From: Veillonella ratti
GTDB taxonomy: Bacteria > Bacillota > Negativicutes > Veillonellales > Veillonellaceae
Reading direction: 5' to 3'
NCBI RefSeq assembly: GCF_003992115.1
Contig: NZ_RQUX01000002.1
Span: forward strand, 62,001 to 126,000
DNA: 64,000 nt
Shown: positions 24,525-33,301 of the stretch, piece by piece
Numbering within the stretch: the stretch's first letter is position 1
Layout of the letters: every line of letters begins with the position of its first letter
The notes under the pieces: model-generated
What the model was told of the DNA's origin: nothing
Database searches by the model: none
The model's input: the letters and a program-made list of their open reading frames with translations, nothing else
Made by a program: the position numbers and the translations under genes

Positions 24525-25430
24525 TTAATTACTAATCAACAATTCGGTAATCTTACCACGTTTTGAGCCCTTGCTATTTATAGCTCGGTTAGCAAAAATT
24601 CTTTCGATTTTAAATCCACTATAGATTTCGTCAAAAAACTCATCGTCCGGATTCGTATTTTTGGGATCAGAATTACTTAATAACACACGAACTCCCTTAC
24701 CATCTAAATGATGTGCGAATTCCGCTAACTCTCGTTGTGAATCATCATTAAATTCATATTCGCTGTATGACGTAAAATTAGCTGTTTCCGAGAGAGGGCG
24801 ATACGGCGGATCAATATAGACAAAAGTCTGCTTATCTGCAAAATCATCTACAGCTTTATAAGTATCACAAACAATGTGCACTTTAGCTAAAGCTTTAGCA
24901 ACCTCGACAAGGTTTTCTGCATCACAAATTAATGGTCGCTTATACGCCCCCATAGGTACGTTATAAAAACCATTGCGATTAACCCGATATAAGCCATTAA
25001 AGCAGGTACGATTCAGGAAAATAAAGAGCGAAGCCAACTCAATATGTTTATCCGTCAAAGGAGCTGTATTAATATTTTCCAGAAATTTTAAACTTAGCAG
25101 CTCATTATATCTATCCCTATTTTTATAAAAAAGCACTTTTCTGCCCTCTTGTTCCATAGGCCAAAACTTTTCTTGATAAGCTTCTAATTGTGCTATAACA
25201 TCACCAACATTCTGCTGAATGCTTTTATATGTATTTATTAAACTTTTATTTACATCACTGATATAAACATCATCTAAATCATATTTACTCAATATATCAA
25301 ATAAAACAGCACCGCCGCCAATAAAAGGTTCCGCATATTTATTTATATTTTTATCTTCAAATGGATAATACGCCTCTATGTAAGGGAGCAACTGATTTTT
25401 GCCGCCAGCCCATTTTAAAAAAGGTTTCAT
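24525..25430 (-). CDS. Dam/DpnM-family DNA adenine methyltransferase
   Basis: A 301-residue D12-class N6-adenine methylase. It begins with MKPFLKWAGGKNQLLP (SAM motif), followed by AEPFIGGGAVLFDIL, LNRTCFNGLYRVN and the catalytic FVYIDPPYRPLS near residue 190. DpnM and Dam modify GATC. Start at the ATG at 25430 with AAGGAGG upstream. First gene of the restriction-modification operon; the restriction enzyme follows after a 110 bp AT-rich gap. Confidence 0.93.
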   Translation of the reverse strand: MKPFLKWAGGKNQLLPYIEAYYPFEDKNINKYAEPFIGGGAVLFDILSKYDLDDVYISDVNKSLINTYKSIQQNVGDVIAQLEAYQEKFWPMEQEGRKVLFYKNRDRYNELLSLKFLENINTAPLTDKHIELASLFIFLNRTCFNGLYRVNRNGFYNVPMGAYKRPLICDAENLVEVAKALAKVHIVCDTYKAVDDFADKQTFVYIDPPYRPLSETANFTSYSEYEFNDDSQRELAEFAHHLDGKGVRVLLSNSDPKNTNPDDEFFDEIYSGFKIERIFANRAINSKGSKRGKITELLISN

Positions 25431-25542
25431 CGTTCCAATTGCCTCCTTATGTATCACAAATTAAATCTACTAAAATACTGCAACGTCTATTGCGTTTTGA
25501 TCTTTATTATATAAGTTTAACTACGATAAGTAAATTAAAATA

Positions 25543-25571
25543 CACCAATAGTCAAGAATCCACTATTGGTG
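25543..25571. promoter_or_regulatory. Inverted repeat upstream of the Dam-like methylase
   Basis: A perfect ten-base inverted repeat CACCAATAGT/ACTATTGGTG with a nine-base gap, about 110 bp before the methylase start. It could be an operator controlling the restriction-modification genes. No control (C) protein gene is visible. Confidence 0.4.
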
Positions 25572-25614
25572 CGAGTCAACTACTATTAAAGTAAAACGAC
25601 TCTAGATAAAACTA

Positions 25615-25650
25615 AAGCAAAAAGAGGCAAGGAATAAATCCTCACCTCTT
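25615..25650 (-). terminator. Terminator of the helicase-Nudix operon
   Basis: AAGAGG (25622-25627) pairs with CCTCTT (25645-25650), with an inner AGGA/TCCT pairing, and a minus-strand run TTTTTGCTTT. Confidence 0.65.
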
Positions 25651-25666
25651 ATTACAGCACAACTAA

Positions 25667-26056
25667 TTATTTAGCCCAAACTTTTAGTTTTTCAACGACC
25701 TCAATATCTGCCGGTAGCCAATCAACACTATCTAACGCATCAATTGTTAACCACTTAGCCGCCTCATGTTCCAACAAAGTAATTTTAGAGTCCACTAGCT
25801 CACAAATATAGCAATGCATCGTAAGATGGAATGTATCGTACTGATATTTCACCGTACACAGAAAGTTTTGAATTTCAATATCGACAGCTAATTCCTCTTT
25901 AATCTCACGTTTCAACGCTTCCTTAGGCTCTTCACCGGGCTCTATTTTACCACCGGGAAATTCCCAACCATCTTTAAATTCACCGTATCCACGTTGAGTC
26001 GCCAAAAACGTATCATCATGTCGGATAATTGCTGCGACTACTTCAATTTGCTTCAT
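25667..26056 (-). CDS. Nudix hydrolase (MutT-like), paired with the helicase
   Basis: A 129-residue Nudix protein. The Nudix box is intact: GGKIEPGEEPKEALKREIKEEL near residues 35-56, following WEFPG. MutT-like members hydrolyse oxidised or damaged (d)NTPs. Its start is only eight bases downstream of the helicase stop, so both are on one transcript. That close coupling, beside a restriction system, suggests a part in a defence module rather than general housekeeping. That role is inference. Confidence 0.85.
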   Translation of the reverse strand: MKQIEVVAAIIRHDDTFLATQRGYGEFKDGWEFPGGKIEPGEEPKEALKREIKEELAVDIEIQNFLCTVKYQYDTFHLTMHCYICELVDSKITLLEHEAAKWLTIDALDSVDWLPADIEVVEKLKVWAK

Positions 26057-26064
26057 TTTATCTC

Positions 26065-29000
26065 CTATTCTACGTCTATATCCACAGTTGTAATATAGTC
26101 ATAAATATCTTCACGCACTGGTTGGTCCAAAATATAATGAATTTCAACCGCATTCACAAGCTTATTACTTTGGACCTTAGCTTTTCCTTTTTCAGCCTTT
26201 ACCGTATTATTAGTTGGTCTCTTAATCGCCTTAGTTTCTCCATTTGATTGCATTGTTCCCAAGTAATAAAACTCTTTAGACTGTTTAGACTTCTTAGACT
26301 TCTTAGATTTTTTAGACTTGTTATCATCCTTATTTTTACGCACAAATAGAGCAATTATAATATTATCTTCATTTTTATTTGCTAAACGGATAACCTCTTG
26401 CGATGATTCAGTCCGATTTACTCTAGAAAGACCTATTAAATGGCTTCGATGTACAAAGCGGTCCTCATACGCAAGGCTATGAGATATATTTTCTTTTACA
26501 TAATTTATAAACACCGGCATCGTATTAGTAAGTACATTGTATACATATCCACCCATATTTTTTTCAACAATCTTCTCTGGCCATTCTAGTAAGCGGCACA
26601 CATCTTCATAGGTATATTTAGCATATAACTGGAACGGTCTTTTTTTGAATAGTTTTCCATACTTTTTTTTGTAATTATGAATGCCATACTCGATATGTTT
26701 TTCAATAACATTGGCAAATTCCTCTTTATCCATTGCCTTTGCAAATATCGGCGATTTCTCTATTACGCCATTATTTTCAATAATAAACGGATGGTCTTTA
26801 TAAAGCTTAACCGCAAAACCAGTATAAAAGTCGCCGGATAACACATTGAATACACTATCATGCAAAGACTTGGAATTCTCTAAATTATACATTGTCTCAA
26901 GTTTATTTACAAAATCGCTCCATTTAATAGCATCACTATTAACAATTGTTTCCAAGAGCAATAACTCATGAATACGCTTACCCGGCATATATTTCTGAGA
27001 TAAAATTTTTATAAACGCCTCTTCATCAGCATTAAAAGCAACTGTATACTCAGGCTCATATTTTTTTAAAAATTCATGATATGACCCAGAATAATTAATG
27101 ATCATGAACACATCTATAGCACCAAATTTATCAAAATCTTCAAGCGCCGGAATTTTTCCCAATTTATTTTTTAATTTAATATATTCATCTTTTAAAAATT
27201 TGACTGCATTAAGTTTAGCCTTATCAATAGCCTTATAAATTCGGTCCTTCGTAACTGCATCAAAGTGAATAGTAGAGCAACCCGGAATCTCACTCGTTCC
27301 CTCGCTTACATAACGGCGCATATTGTCTTTATTATAAGTACGGTCGCCAGACAACGCTACCGGAATCATAAAGTTATTATTGTAGTTGCCGATAAAATCT
27401 AGCACTACCACATATTCTTTATTGTTCGCCTTACGCAAACCACGACCTAATTGTTGCACAAATATAATCGGCGACTCCGTTGGACGAAGCATTATAACTT
27501 GATTAATATCAGGAATATCAACACCTTCGTTAAAAATATCAACCGTCAAAATATAATCTAGTCGTTCAGATTCAGGCACAGTGTCATCGCAAAGACGTTT
27601 AATAGCATCTTCTCGTTCTTGCTGCGTATTAGCCCCAGACAAAGCCAATGTACGCCAACCTTTTTTATTAAATGCCTCTGATAATTTCTCAGCCTCTTTT
27701 ACAGTTGAGCAAAATATGAGGCCTTTAATTCTGTCGCCACTATGGCCATAATATTTAGCATAGTCCATTACGTATTCTACACGATCGTTGCTTACGAGTC
27801 GACTAAAGTCTTGAATCTTTACACTTTCATCATCAATTTTTAAATCAGCAATGCCAAAATAATGGAACGGGCATAAAAGTCTATCTTCTAATGCATGTTG
27901 CAAACGTATTTCATAAGCAATATTATAATCAAATAACTCATAAACATTAAAGTTATCCGACCGTTCGGGCGTAGCAGTCATCCCTAAATACAAAAAGTTA
28001 GGCTTAAAATAGTTCATAACCTTCTGATACGTCGCCCCACCAGTTCTATGTGCTTCATCAAAGATTACCACATCAAAGGCCTTTTTTGAAAAACTGTTTA
28101 ATGTTGTATCCTTTGATATAGTTTGAATCGTCGCAAAAATAAAGTCACAATTCTTTACAGTTGCATTATTTGAGTTGCCCGATAAAATCCCCATATTACG
28201 ATTATTACCAAAGACCTTCTTATACGTATCCATGGCTTGCTTTAAGATTTGTTCGCGATGGACAATAAATAGAATCCGTTTAGGTCGTAATCGTTGTATA
28301 CCAAATGCCGAGGCGTAGGTTTTACCCGTACCGGTAGCCGAAATCAACAATGCTTTTTTCTTGTCCGCCTTGAATAAATTATACAATGAATCCATAAATG
28401 CTACCTGCATTGTATTTGGTTTTAACGTTGCTCCCTGTGCTATTAAAGCATTTTGTATAGCAGTCTGTTGTTTCTGAAATTGTAATTGCTTTTTCTTAGC
28501 CTCATATATCTTGGTATAGTCATCAATACAGTCCTTATACCATTGACTGGCCGGACTATTCCACATCTCATCAAATTCACCAACTATCGTTTGTGCGTAT
28601 GCACCTTCAGTTGTAGTAACAACCTTCGTATTCCACTCTTTGTTAACGGATAAAGCATACTGTGTTAAATTAGCACTGCCAATAATAATATGGTACACTT
28701 CTTCATCCGAGAAAATATATCCCTTAGTATGAAATCCTTCAGCACCATCACTTTGAGTGCGATAAATTTTCAAGTCAATATTAGATAGCTGTGCAATCTT
28801 TGCCAACGCCTTTGGCTCAGTAAAACATAAATAATCTGATGTTAAAATTTGTCCCTTAATACCTTTTTGTTCTAGATCTTTTAAAGTACCAAGCAAGCCT
28901 TCAATACCACTATCAGTAATAAAAGCCACGCTAAACTTAAAGCTGTCACAACGATATAACTCACGTTGCAATGTAGCTATTACCTTCGACTTCTCTGTCG

Positions 29001-29109
29001 GATTATTAAGTACCAATTGAGGTTGGTACATAATATCCGACACTTCATGCTTACTAATAAAAGCTGTTTCAATCCCCTTACGAATCCGTTCAATTTGCTC
29101 TTCAAACAT
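26065..29109 (-). CDS. PLD-like nuclease / SF2 helicase / DUF3427 protein
   Basis: A 1014-residue multidomain protein. Residues about 30-180 form a phospholipase-D-like domain with the single HxK block FHTKGYIFSD and GSANLTQYAL. From about residue 220 follows a superfamily II helicase: LISATGTGKTYAS (motif I), FDEAHRTGG (motif II, DEAH), LGMTATPERSD (motif III) and QQLGRGLRKA (motif VI). The C-terminal third resembles DUF3427. Near residue 950 is a Lys/Ser repeat (KKSKKSKKSKQSK). Such proteins are common in defence islands; a DNA-degrading or translocating role is likely. Strongly AT-rich codons suggest transfer. Confidence 0.88.
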   Translation of the reverse strand: MFEEQIERIRKGIETAFISKHEVSDIMYQPQLVLNNPTEKSKVIATLQRELYRCDSFKFSVAFITDSGIEGLLGTLKDLEQKGIKGQILTSDYLCFTEPKALAKIAQLSNIDLKIYRTQSDGAEGFHTKGYIFSDEEVYHIIIGSANLTQYALSVNKEWNTKVVTTTEGAYAQTIVGEFDEMWNSPASQWYKDCIDDYTKIYEAKKKQLQFQKQQTAIQNALIAQGATLKPNTMQVAFMDSLYNLFKADKKKALLISATGTGKTYASAFGIQRLRPKRILFIVHREQILKQAMDTYKKVFGNNRNMGILSGNSNNATVKNCDFIFATIQTISKDTTLNSFSKKAFDVVIFDEAHRTGGATYQKVMNYFKPNFLYLGMTATPERSDNFNVYELFDYNIAYEIRLQHALEDRLLCPFHYFGIADLKIDDESVKIQDFSRLVSNDRVEYVMDYAKYYGHSGDRIKGLIFCSTVKEAEKLSEAFNKKGWRTLALSGANTQQEREDAIKRLCDDTVPESERLDYILTVDIFNEGVDIPDINQVIMLRPTESPIIFVQQLGRGLRKANNKEYVVVLDFIGNYNNNFMIPVALSGDRTYNKDNMRRYVSEGTSEIPGCSTIHFDAVTKDRIYKAIDKAKLNAVKFLKDEYIKLKNKLGKIPALEDFDKFGAIDVFMIINYSGSYHEFLKKYEPEYTVAFNADEEAFIKILSQKYMPGKRIHELLLLETIVNSDAIKWSDFVNKLETMYNLENSKSLHDSVFNVLSGDFYTGFAVKLYKDHPFIIENNGVIEKSPIFAKAMDKEEFANVIEKHIEYGIHNYKKKYGKLFKKRPFQLYAKYTYEDVCRLLEWPEKIVEKNMGGYVYNVLTNTMPVFINYVKENISHSLAYEDRFVHRSHLIGLSRVNRTESSQEVIRLANKNEDNIIIALFVRKNKDDNKSKKSKKSKKSKQSKEFYYLGTMQSNGETKAIKRPTNNTVKAEKGKAKVQSNKLVNAVEIHYILDQPVREDIYDYITTVDIDVE

Positions 29110-29300
29110 GATTTAGCTCCTAAAAAAACTCCCTCTAAGTTGACCAATAGATCAAGTTTAATAAGACATTGACACATCAGTAACTTCAGCACATTAACTA
29201 CTGAAAGAATATCCAATTAAAGTTGAAAACTATTATACCTGTTGAGATTATTGTAGCAGCTTTTAAATCAAATTCATACAAATTATTTCCTACAAACGCA

Positions 29301-29334
29301 GAATAGCCCCTGCTCAACCGAGCAAGGGCTATTC
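29301..29334. terminator. Strong hairpin downstream of rubredoxin
   Basis: A 15-base stem with a single mismatch, GAATAGCCCCTGCTC (29301-29315) and GAGCAAGGGCTATTC (29320-29334), loop AACC. There is no clear T run on either strand, so it may be an mRNA-end stabiliser. The rest of 29110-29459 shows no gene. Confidence 0.55.
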
Positions 29335-29459
29335 TCCGGTAAACATTTATTTTTACCGCACTTCAATTCACTCTAATCAAAAGAGCACCTTCAATCCACT
29401 CCACACAAGGTTTCCACTGCTAAACGCCTCGCATGAAGACATTTACTACTTAAAACCTC

Positions 29460-29597
29460 TTACATCTTTTCAAACTGAGATTTTGGCACGCCGCAAGTAG
29501 GGCATTCCCAATCATCAGGCAAATCGGCAAATGCTACGCCTTCAGCTGCTTCATCATACACATAACCACAAACTGTGCAAACATATTTGTCTTTCAT
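29460..29597 (-). CDS. Rubredoxin
   Basis: A 45-residue rubredoxin, a one-iron electron carrier. The two iron knuckles are [13 protein letters not shown] near the start and [13 protein letters not shown] near the end, with the usual spacing, and the protein ends right after FEKM. ATG at 29597 with GGAGG upstream. It follows a flavoprotein gene (stop at 29655) on the same strand and probably shares its transcript. Possible roles are electron transfer to rubrerythrin (3632) or from the flavoprotein. Confidence 0.95.
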   Translation of the reverse strand: MKDKYVCTVCGYVYDEAAEGVAFADLPDDWECPTCGVPKSQFEKM

Positions 29598-29654
29598 ACG
29601 TCATTCCTCCTTAGGAATCAAACAACAGCCACTTGGCTTATATTCTTCAGCAAC

Positions 29655-31133
29655 TTACAACTCACCCATGATTTCTTTAGCAATCACATAACCTTGGGTG
29701 TAGTTGTGGCCCAAGTTAAGACCGAATACATCCAACGGATAATCCGTACTGCCATAGAAATGACCGGCTAAATTGCCTGCCGCGTAAAGACCTTCAATCG
29801 GTTTATCGTCATCGTCAACGACTTGCAGCCGTTCGTTAACTACCATGCCGGAGCAAGAAACGGTAAAGCGAATATGACGATGAATACCGTAAAACGGTGG
29901 TTTGAGCACCGGGCAGAGATTTTCTTTCGCCACGCCGAATTCCACGTCGCGTCCGTCCGCCGCCATTTCATTATAACGTTTAACGGATGCCAAGAATGTC
30001 GGCACGTCTTTTATCTTTAATTTTGCAGCCAATTCTTCTAAGGTATCAGCCTTAAAGGTAGCAATGAGCCCCGGTACAACGCCGGTGTGTTCCACATCTT
30101 CTTCCGGCATCCATTTTTTAATGGACTCGAAATCTTCGTAGCCAAGCCCCAGTCGTTTGGCCTGTTCAATATAATCACTGTCAAAAATCTGGCAATAATG
30201 ACCTTCGTCTTCCTTGCTCGTCAAGTAGCAGTTCATAAGATCCATGCCCAATGCTTCGTCGCAGAAGCGCTTACCGTTCATTTTAACACGCATATACGGC
30301 GAATCCATCATCGACGCCGGGCCCGCATCCATATCATGGGCCATCTTAGTATGTCCCACATTTTCCATGCGACCGCCTACCCAGGCAATCATCTTGTGAC
30401 CGTCACCGTCATAACCGAAGCGTTTGCGTTTCAAATTATCCATATCCGGCATGTAATAATGCATCATTTCAGCATTATTTGCATAGTCACCGGTGGCAAG
30501 GACAACGCCCTTCGAGCCGTTCAATTGAATATAGCCGTCCGGCGATTTAGCGATAACGCCGATAACACGACCGGTTTCATCCTGTACGAGCTGTTCACCC
30601 GGCGTACCGTAGTAAATATCGATGCCCCGTTCTTCGGCCAGTTTACAAAGAGCCTTCATGCCCTGCCCCGTGTTATACGGTTTCGGTCCAAACACACAAG
30701 TAGTAAACTCAATCTTGAAGCCATGTTTTTTCAAAAGTGCCGTATGTACCGGTGTGCCCATGTCTTTTACTTGAGCACCGGCGAGTTTTGCCTGTTCAAT
30801 CACCCAGCTTACTGCTTCCCCGGAATGGTTGGCCCACATTTCAATGAGGCCCCGTTTCGCCCGGTGATCGGCTGACGCCTCTAAGAGCGTCACCAAACGA
30901 GCTACATCATAGGGATCGCTCTTATCCAATAAGACCCCGGCTCCGAAGTTACCGCCCGCCATAGCGGATTTTAACTTCTGTACAATGGCAACTTTAGCGC
31001 CCAATTCAGCCGCCTTCAACGCACAAGGCACGCCCGGCGAGCCGGCGCCCACTACGACGATATCATACTGCTTGACATCCTTAATATCCGTAATCGGGTC
31101 CGGCTTTTTAAAGAAAGCTAACTGTTCGTTCAT
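29655..31133 (-). CDS. FAD-dependent oxidoreductase (fumarate reductase/succinate dehydrogenase flavoprotein type)
   Basis: A 492-residue soluble flavoprotein. The dinucleotide fold near residue 20 reads DIVVVGAGSPGVPCALKAAE; GVVLATGDYANN in the middle and the C-terminal block GLYAAGNLAGHFYG ... GLNLGHNYTQGYVIAKE bind FAD. It resembles the flavocytochrome c / 3-ketosteroid dehydrogenase / urocanate reductase group, which reduce activated C=C bonds. No haem motif or signal peptide is seen. Start at the ATG at 31133, eight bases after GAGG. The rubredoxin gene follows 57 bp downstream. Substrate unknown. Confidence 0.82.
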   Translation of the reverse strand: MNEQLAFFKKPDPITDIKDVKQYDIVVVGAGSPGVPCALKAAELGAKVAIVQKLKSAMAGGNFGAGVLLDKSDPYDVARLVTLLEASADHRAKRGLIEMWANHSGEAVSWVIEQAKLAGAQVKDMGTPVHTALLKKHGFKIEFTTCVFGPKPYNTGQGMKALCKLAEERGIDIYYGTPGEQLVQDETGRVIGVIAKSPDGYIQLNGSKGVVLATGDYANNAEMMHYYMPDMDNLKRKRFGYDGDGHKMIAWVGGRMENVGHTKMAHDMDAGPASMMDSPYMRVKMNGKRFCDEALGMDLMNCYLTSKEDEGHYCQIFDSDYIEQAKRLGLGYEDFESIKKWMPEEDVEHTGVVPGLIATFKADTLEELAAKLKIKDVPTFLASVKRYNEMAADGRDVEFGVAKENLCPVLKPPFYGIHRHIRFTVSCSGMVVNERLQVVDDDDKPIEGLYAAGNLAGHFYGSTDYPLDVFGLNLGHNYTQGYVIAKEIMGEL

Positions 31134-31309
31134 AAACATTACCTCTTTTCCACCTGAAAAAAATGTAATACTAAAACAAACGTCATTCAAGCTACTACGT
31201 TTACCTCTATTGTACGCCTTATATCTACAAATATCAACTTGAAAAGGACTTCAACTATTTTACAACACAAGTCTCCCTATTAAAACGTATGCCGTCTCAC
31301 CTTGTGCCT

Positions 31310-31972
31310 TTATTCCACAGTATCGTAAGCAAGACCGGAATTCCAAATAATCGGCGGTTCCCAAATTTCAAGGGCCCGGTCTTGAATCTTCGTCGACATA
31401 ATCATAGCTTTAGCCAGCACATCCGTAGGCATCGGCTTTTTATCTTCAAAAAGGCCTTTATCATTAAAAAAGTTCAGTAAGCCCACACTGACAGTCTCGG
31501 TCCATCGATCCGTGTGTTTACGCTCCAAAGCCGGTGGTCTGAGAATCGTTGTTTTTGCAAAATGAAGTCCCTTCACAGCCTCTTCCAACTCGCCTTTCAT
31601 ACGAGTATAGAAAAAGTGCGAATTCGGTGACGCCATTACCGTAGATAGCAACACATAATGTGGCACTTCATTCTTTTTAGCGGCTTTAGCAAACTCCATC
31701 TGATAATAAAAGTCCACCAACCACTGCTGTTCCTGACTGCCCGCATCCTTACGAGTCGTGCCGAGACACGCAAATAACACATCGCCGGTTACAGACTTTG
31801 CCCATAATTCCGGATTATCAAAATCTATAATATGGGTAATCAACTTTTCGTGGATAATTTCCGGATTACGCCGTACAAAAATCTCAACGGAATCAAACAT
31901 CGGATTGGCCAATACCAACTCCAATAAATCGCGCCCCGTAGCCCCGGTCGCGCCCACTATAATTGCCTTCAT
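31310..31972 (-). CDS. NAD(P)-binding Rossmann protein (atypical SDR, HTATIP2/YwnB-like)
   Basis: A 220-residue protein starting MKAIIVGATGATGRDLLELV, an atypical short-chain dehydrogenase fold (GATGATG). VLFACLGTTRKDAGSQ and HYVLLSTVMASPNSHFFYTRMKGELEE match proteins related to HTATIP2 oxidoreductase. Such proteins bind NAD(P)H and their substrates are mostly unknown. Start at the ATG at 31972 behind GGGAGG. It is divergent from a flavin-binding protein gene across a control region full of palindromes. Confidence 0.78.
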   Translation of the reverse strand: MKAIIVGATGATGRDLLELVLANPMFDSVEIFVRRNPEIIHEKLITHIIDFDNPELWAKSVTGDVLFACLGTTRKDAGSQEQQWLVDFYYQMEFAKAAKKNEVPHYVLLSTVMASPNSHFFYTRMKGELEEAVKGLHFAKTTILRPPALERKHTDRWTETVSVGLLNFFNDKGLFEDKKPMPTDVLAKAMIMSTKIQDRALEIWEPPIIWNSGLAYDTVE

Positions 31973-31986
31973 AAAACCTCCCACAT

Positions 31987-32092
31987 AGCTTCAAACTGAA
32001 GCTATCTTATATCAACTTCATGTATCATTTTACCGATTTTTGATATATATAATCATTTCATATATCAATTTATATCGATATTATGCTATAAT
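31987..32092. promoter_or_regulatory. Divergent control region with two long palindromes
   Basis: AGCTTCA-AAC-TGAAGCT (31987-32003) is perfect. TTGATATAT (32040-32048) and ATATATCAA (32060-32068) form a second inverted repeat. A plus-strand TATAAT at 32087-32092 could serve the flavin-binding protein. The MarR protein encoded at 32787 is a candidate binder. Confidence 0.45.
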
Positions 32093-32175
32093 AATTATAA
32101 CGTATTTATGTTCAATAGTACATTTTATTAATCATTGAAATTTTGAATAAACGAAAGAAAAAAGGAGGATTCACA

Positions 32176-32547
32176 ATGTTTCCGGACAAATTTTTTGAAG
32201 TATTAAAACACGAAGGTGTTGTTTCCATTACGACTTGGAGTGATAATGAAGCTCATGTAACCAACACGTGGAATTCCTATTTAAAGATTAAAGACGATAC
32301 AATCTTAATTCCTGCAGCCGGCATGACTTCTACCGAAGCGGACATTAAAAAGAACGACCGCGTTATTGTAACCATGGGCGCTCGTGAAGTAGAAGGCTTC
32401 AACGGCTACCAAGGCACCGGCTTCCGTGTAGAGGGTACGGCAAGCTTCATCGGTGAAGGTCCTATTTACGATGAAATGTATGCGGACTTTCCATTCTTAA
32501 AACGCGTATTAGTTGTAAAAGCCGAATCGGCTAAACAGTTATTATAA
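32176..32547 (+). CDS. Pyridoxamine 5'-phosphate oxidase-like FMN-binding protein
   Basis: A 123-residue split-barrel protein of the PNPOx-like FMN-binding superfamily (DKFFEVLKHEGVVSITTW, HVTNTWNSYLKI, DRVIVTMGAREVEG). Such small proteins bind FMN or related flavins; their reactions are seldom known. ATG at 32176 with AAAGGAGG upstream; an ATG at 32143 lies in a Lys-rich stretch without a ribosome site. Flanked by a Rossmann protein and a MarR gene, so perhaps part of an inducible redox response. Confidence 0.78.
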   Translation: MFPDKFFEVLKHEGVVSITTWSDNEAHVTNTWNSYLKIKDDTILIPAAGMTSTEADIKKNDRVIVTMGAREVEGFNGYQGTGFRVEGTASFIGEGPIYDEMYADFPFLKRVLVVKAESAKQLL

Positions 32548-32600
32548 TCTGTTTTAAAACGCTATATACATAACTAAATACTATATCCGGTAGAACCGGT

Positions 32601-32626
32601 AAGCCCACTTCGGTGGGCTTTTTTTC
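32601..32626 (+). terminator. Terminator of the flavin-binding protein gene
   Basis: AAGCCCAC, loop TTCG, GTGGGCTT, then a T run. A textbook intrinsic terminator. Confidence 0.9.
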
Positions 32627-32786
32627 ATACAAAAAATATTGACACTTCTAATAAATTCGATGTATCATATATTAGTCCATAAATGGACTGTTAGATTTTC
32701 AGACTAACCATAATTTTACAATTAGAAGCTCAAATAGAAGATATATCTGTTTTATATAAATATACTTTTAGTCGATGGAGTGTTTA

Positions 32787-33227
32787 ATGAAACCAACTAT
32801 AAACGATCAAATTGCAATGTACTGCAATCTGTTAAACGAGTGGTATGTGGCTTATGAGGCCTATGCGAAATCCATGGGCTTATCAAATACGGCACTCGAT
32901 ATTTTGACAACAATTTATGAAAACCCAAATTTCACGCAAAAAGAAATTGCCGATAGCTGTCTTTTGCCAAAGCAAACGGTAAATGCCGTTGTGACTGCTT
33001 TTTTAAAAGACGGTTGGGTAACGCTTGAAGAGTTGCCGACGGATCGTCGCAATAAAACTGTCAACTTAACTGCTGAAGGTATGACGAAGGCCCAAGAAAT
33101 CATGGACAAGATTCATAATTGCGAAGTAACGGCTATGAGTCAACTAAGTGAAAGCGAACGGGAAACCTTGCTAAAACTTACCAAACGATATATTCAAAAT
33201 TGCAGTAAGGCTATGAGCGTTGAGTAA
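32787..33227 (+). CDS. MarR-family transcriptional regulator
   Basis: A 146-residue winged-helix regulator. The DNA-binding part is FTQKEIADSCLLPKQTVNAVVTAFLKDGWV, with the wing ELPTDRRNKTVNLTAEG. I start at the ATG at 32787, seven bases after GGAG; an ATG at 32775 overlaps that ribosome site. The upstream region holds TCCATAAATGGA-type repeats. Likely targets are its own gene and the divergent redox pair upstream. Confidence 0.85.
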   Translation: MKPTINDQIAMYCNLLNEWYVAYEAYAKSMGLSNTALDILTTIYENPNFTQKEIADSCLLPKQTVNAVVTAFLKDGWVTLEELPTDRRNKTVNLTAEGMTKAQEIMDKIHNCEVTAMSQLSESERETLLKLTKRYIQNCSKAMSVE

Positions 33228-33301
33228 TAGTACCATTTTACAAGCTTACGGCCATATAATTCGACCGATACAACGCATTGGAAAAGAGAGGAGTTCTTAT
33301 A

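Noticed and set aside
30087-30875. 262-residue plus-strand open frame
   Set aside because: It is antisense to the flavoprotein; His/Phe/Ile-rich translation without family motifs.
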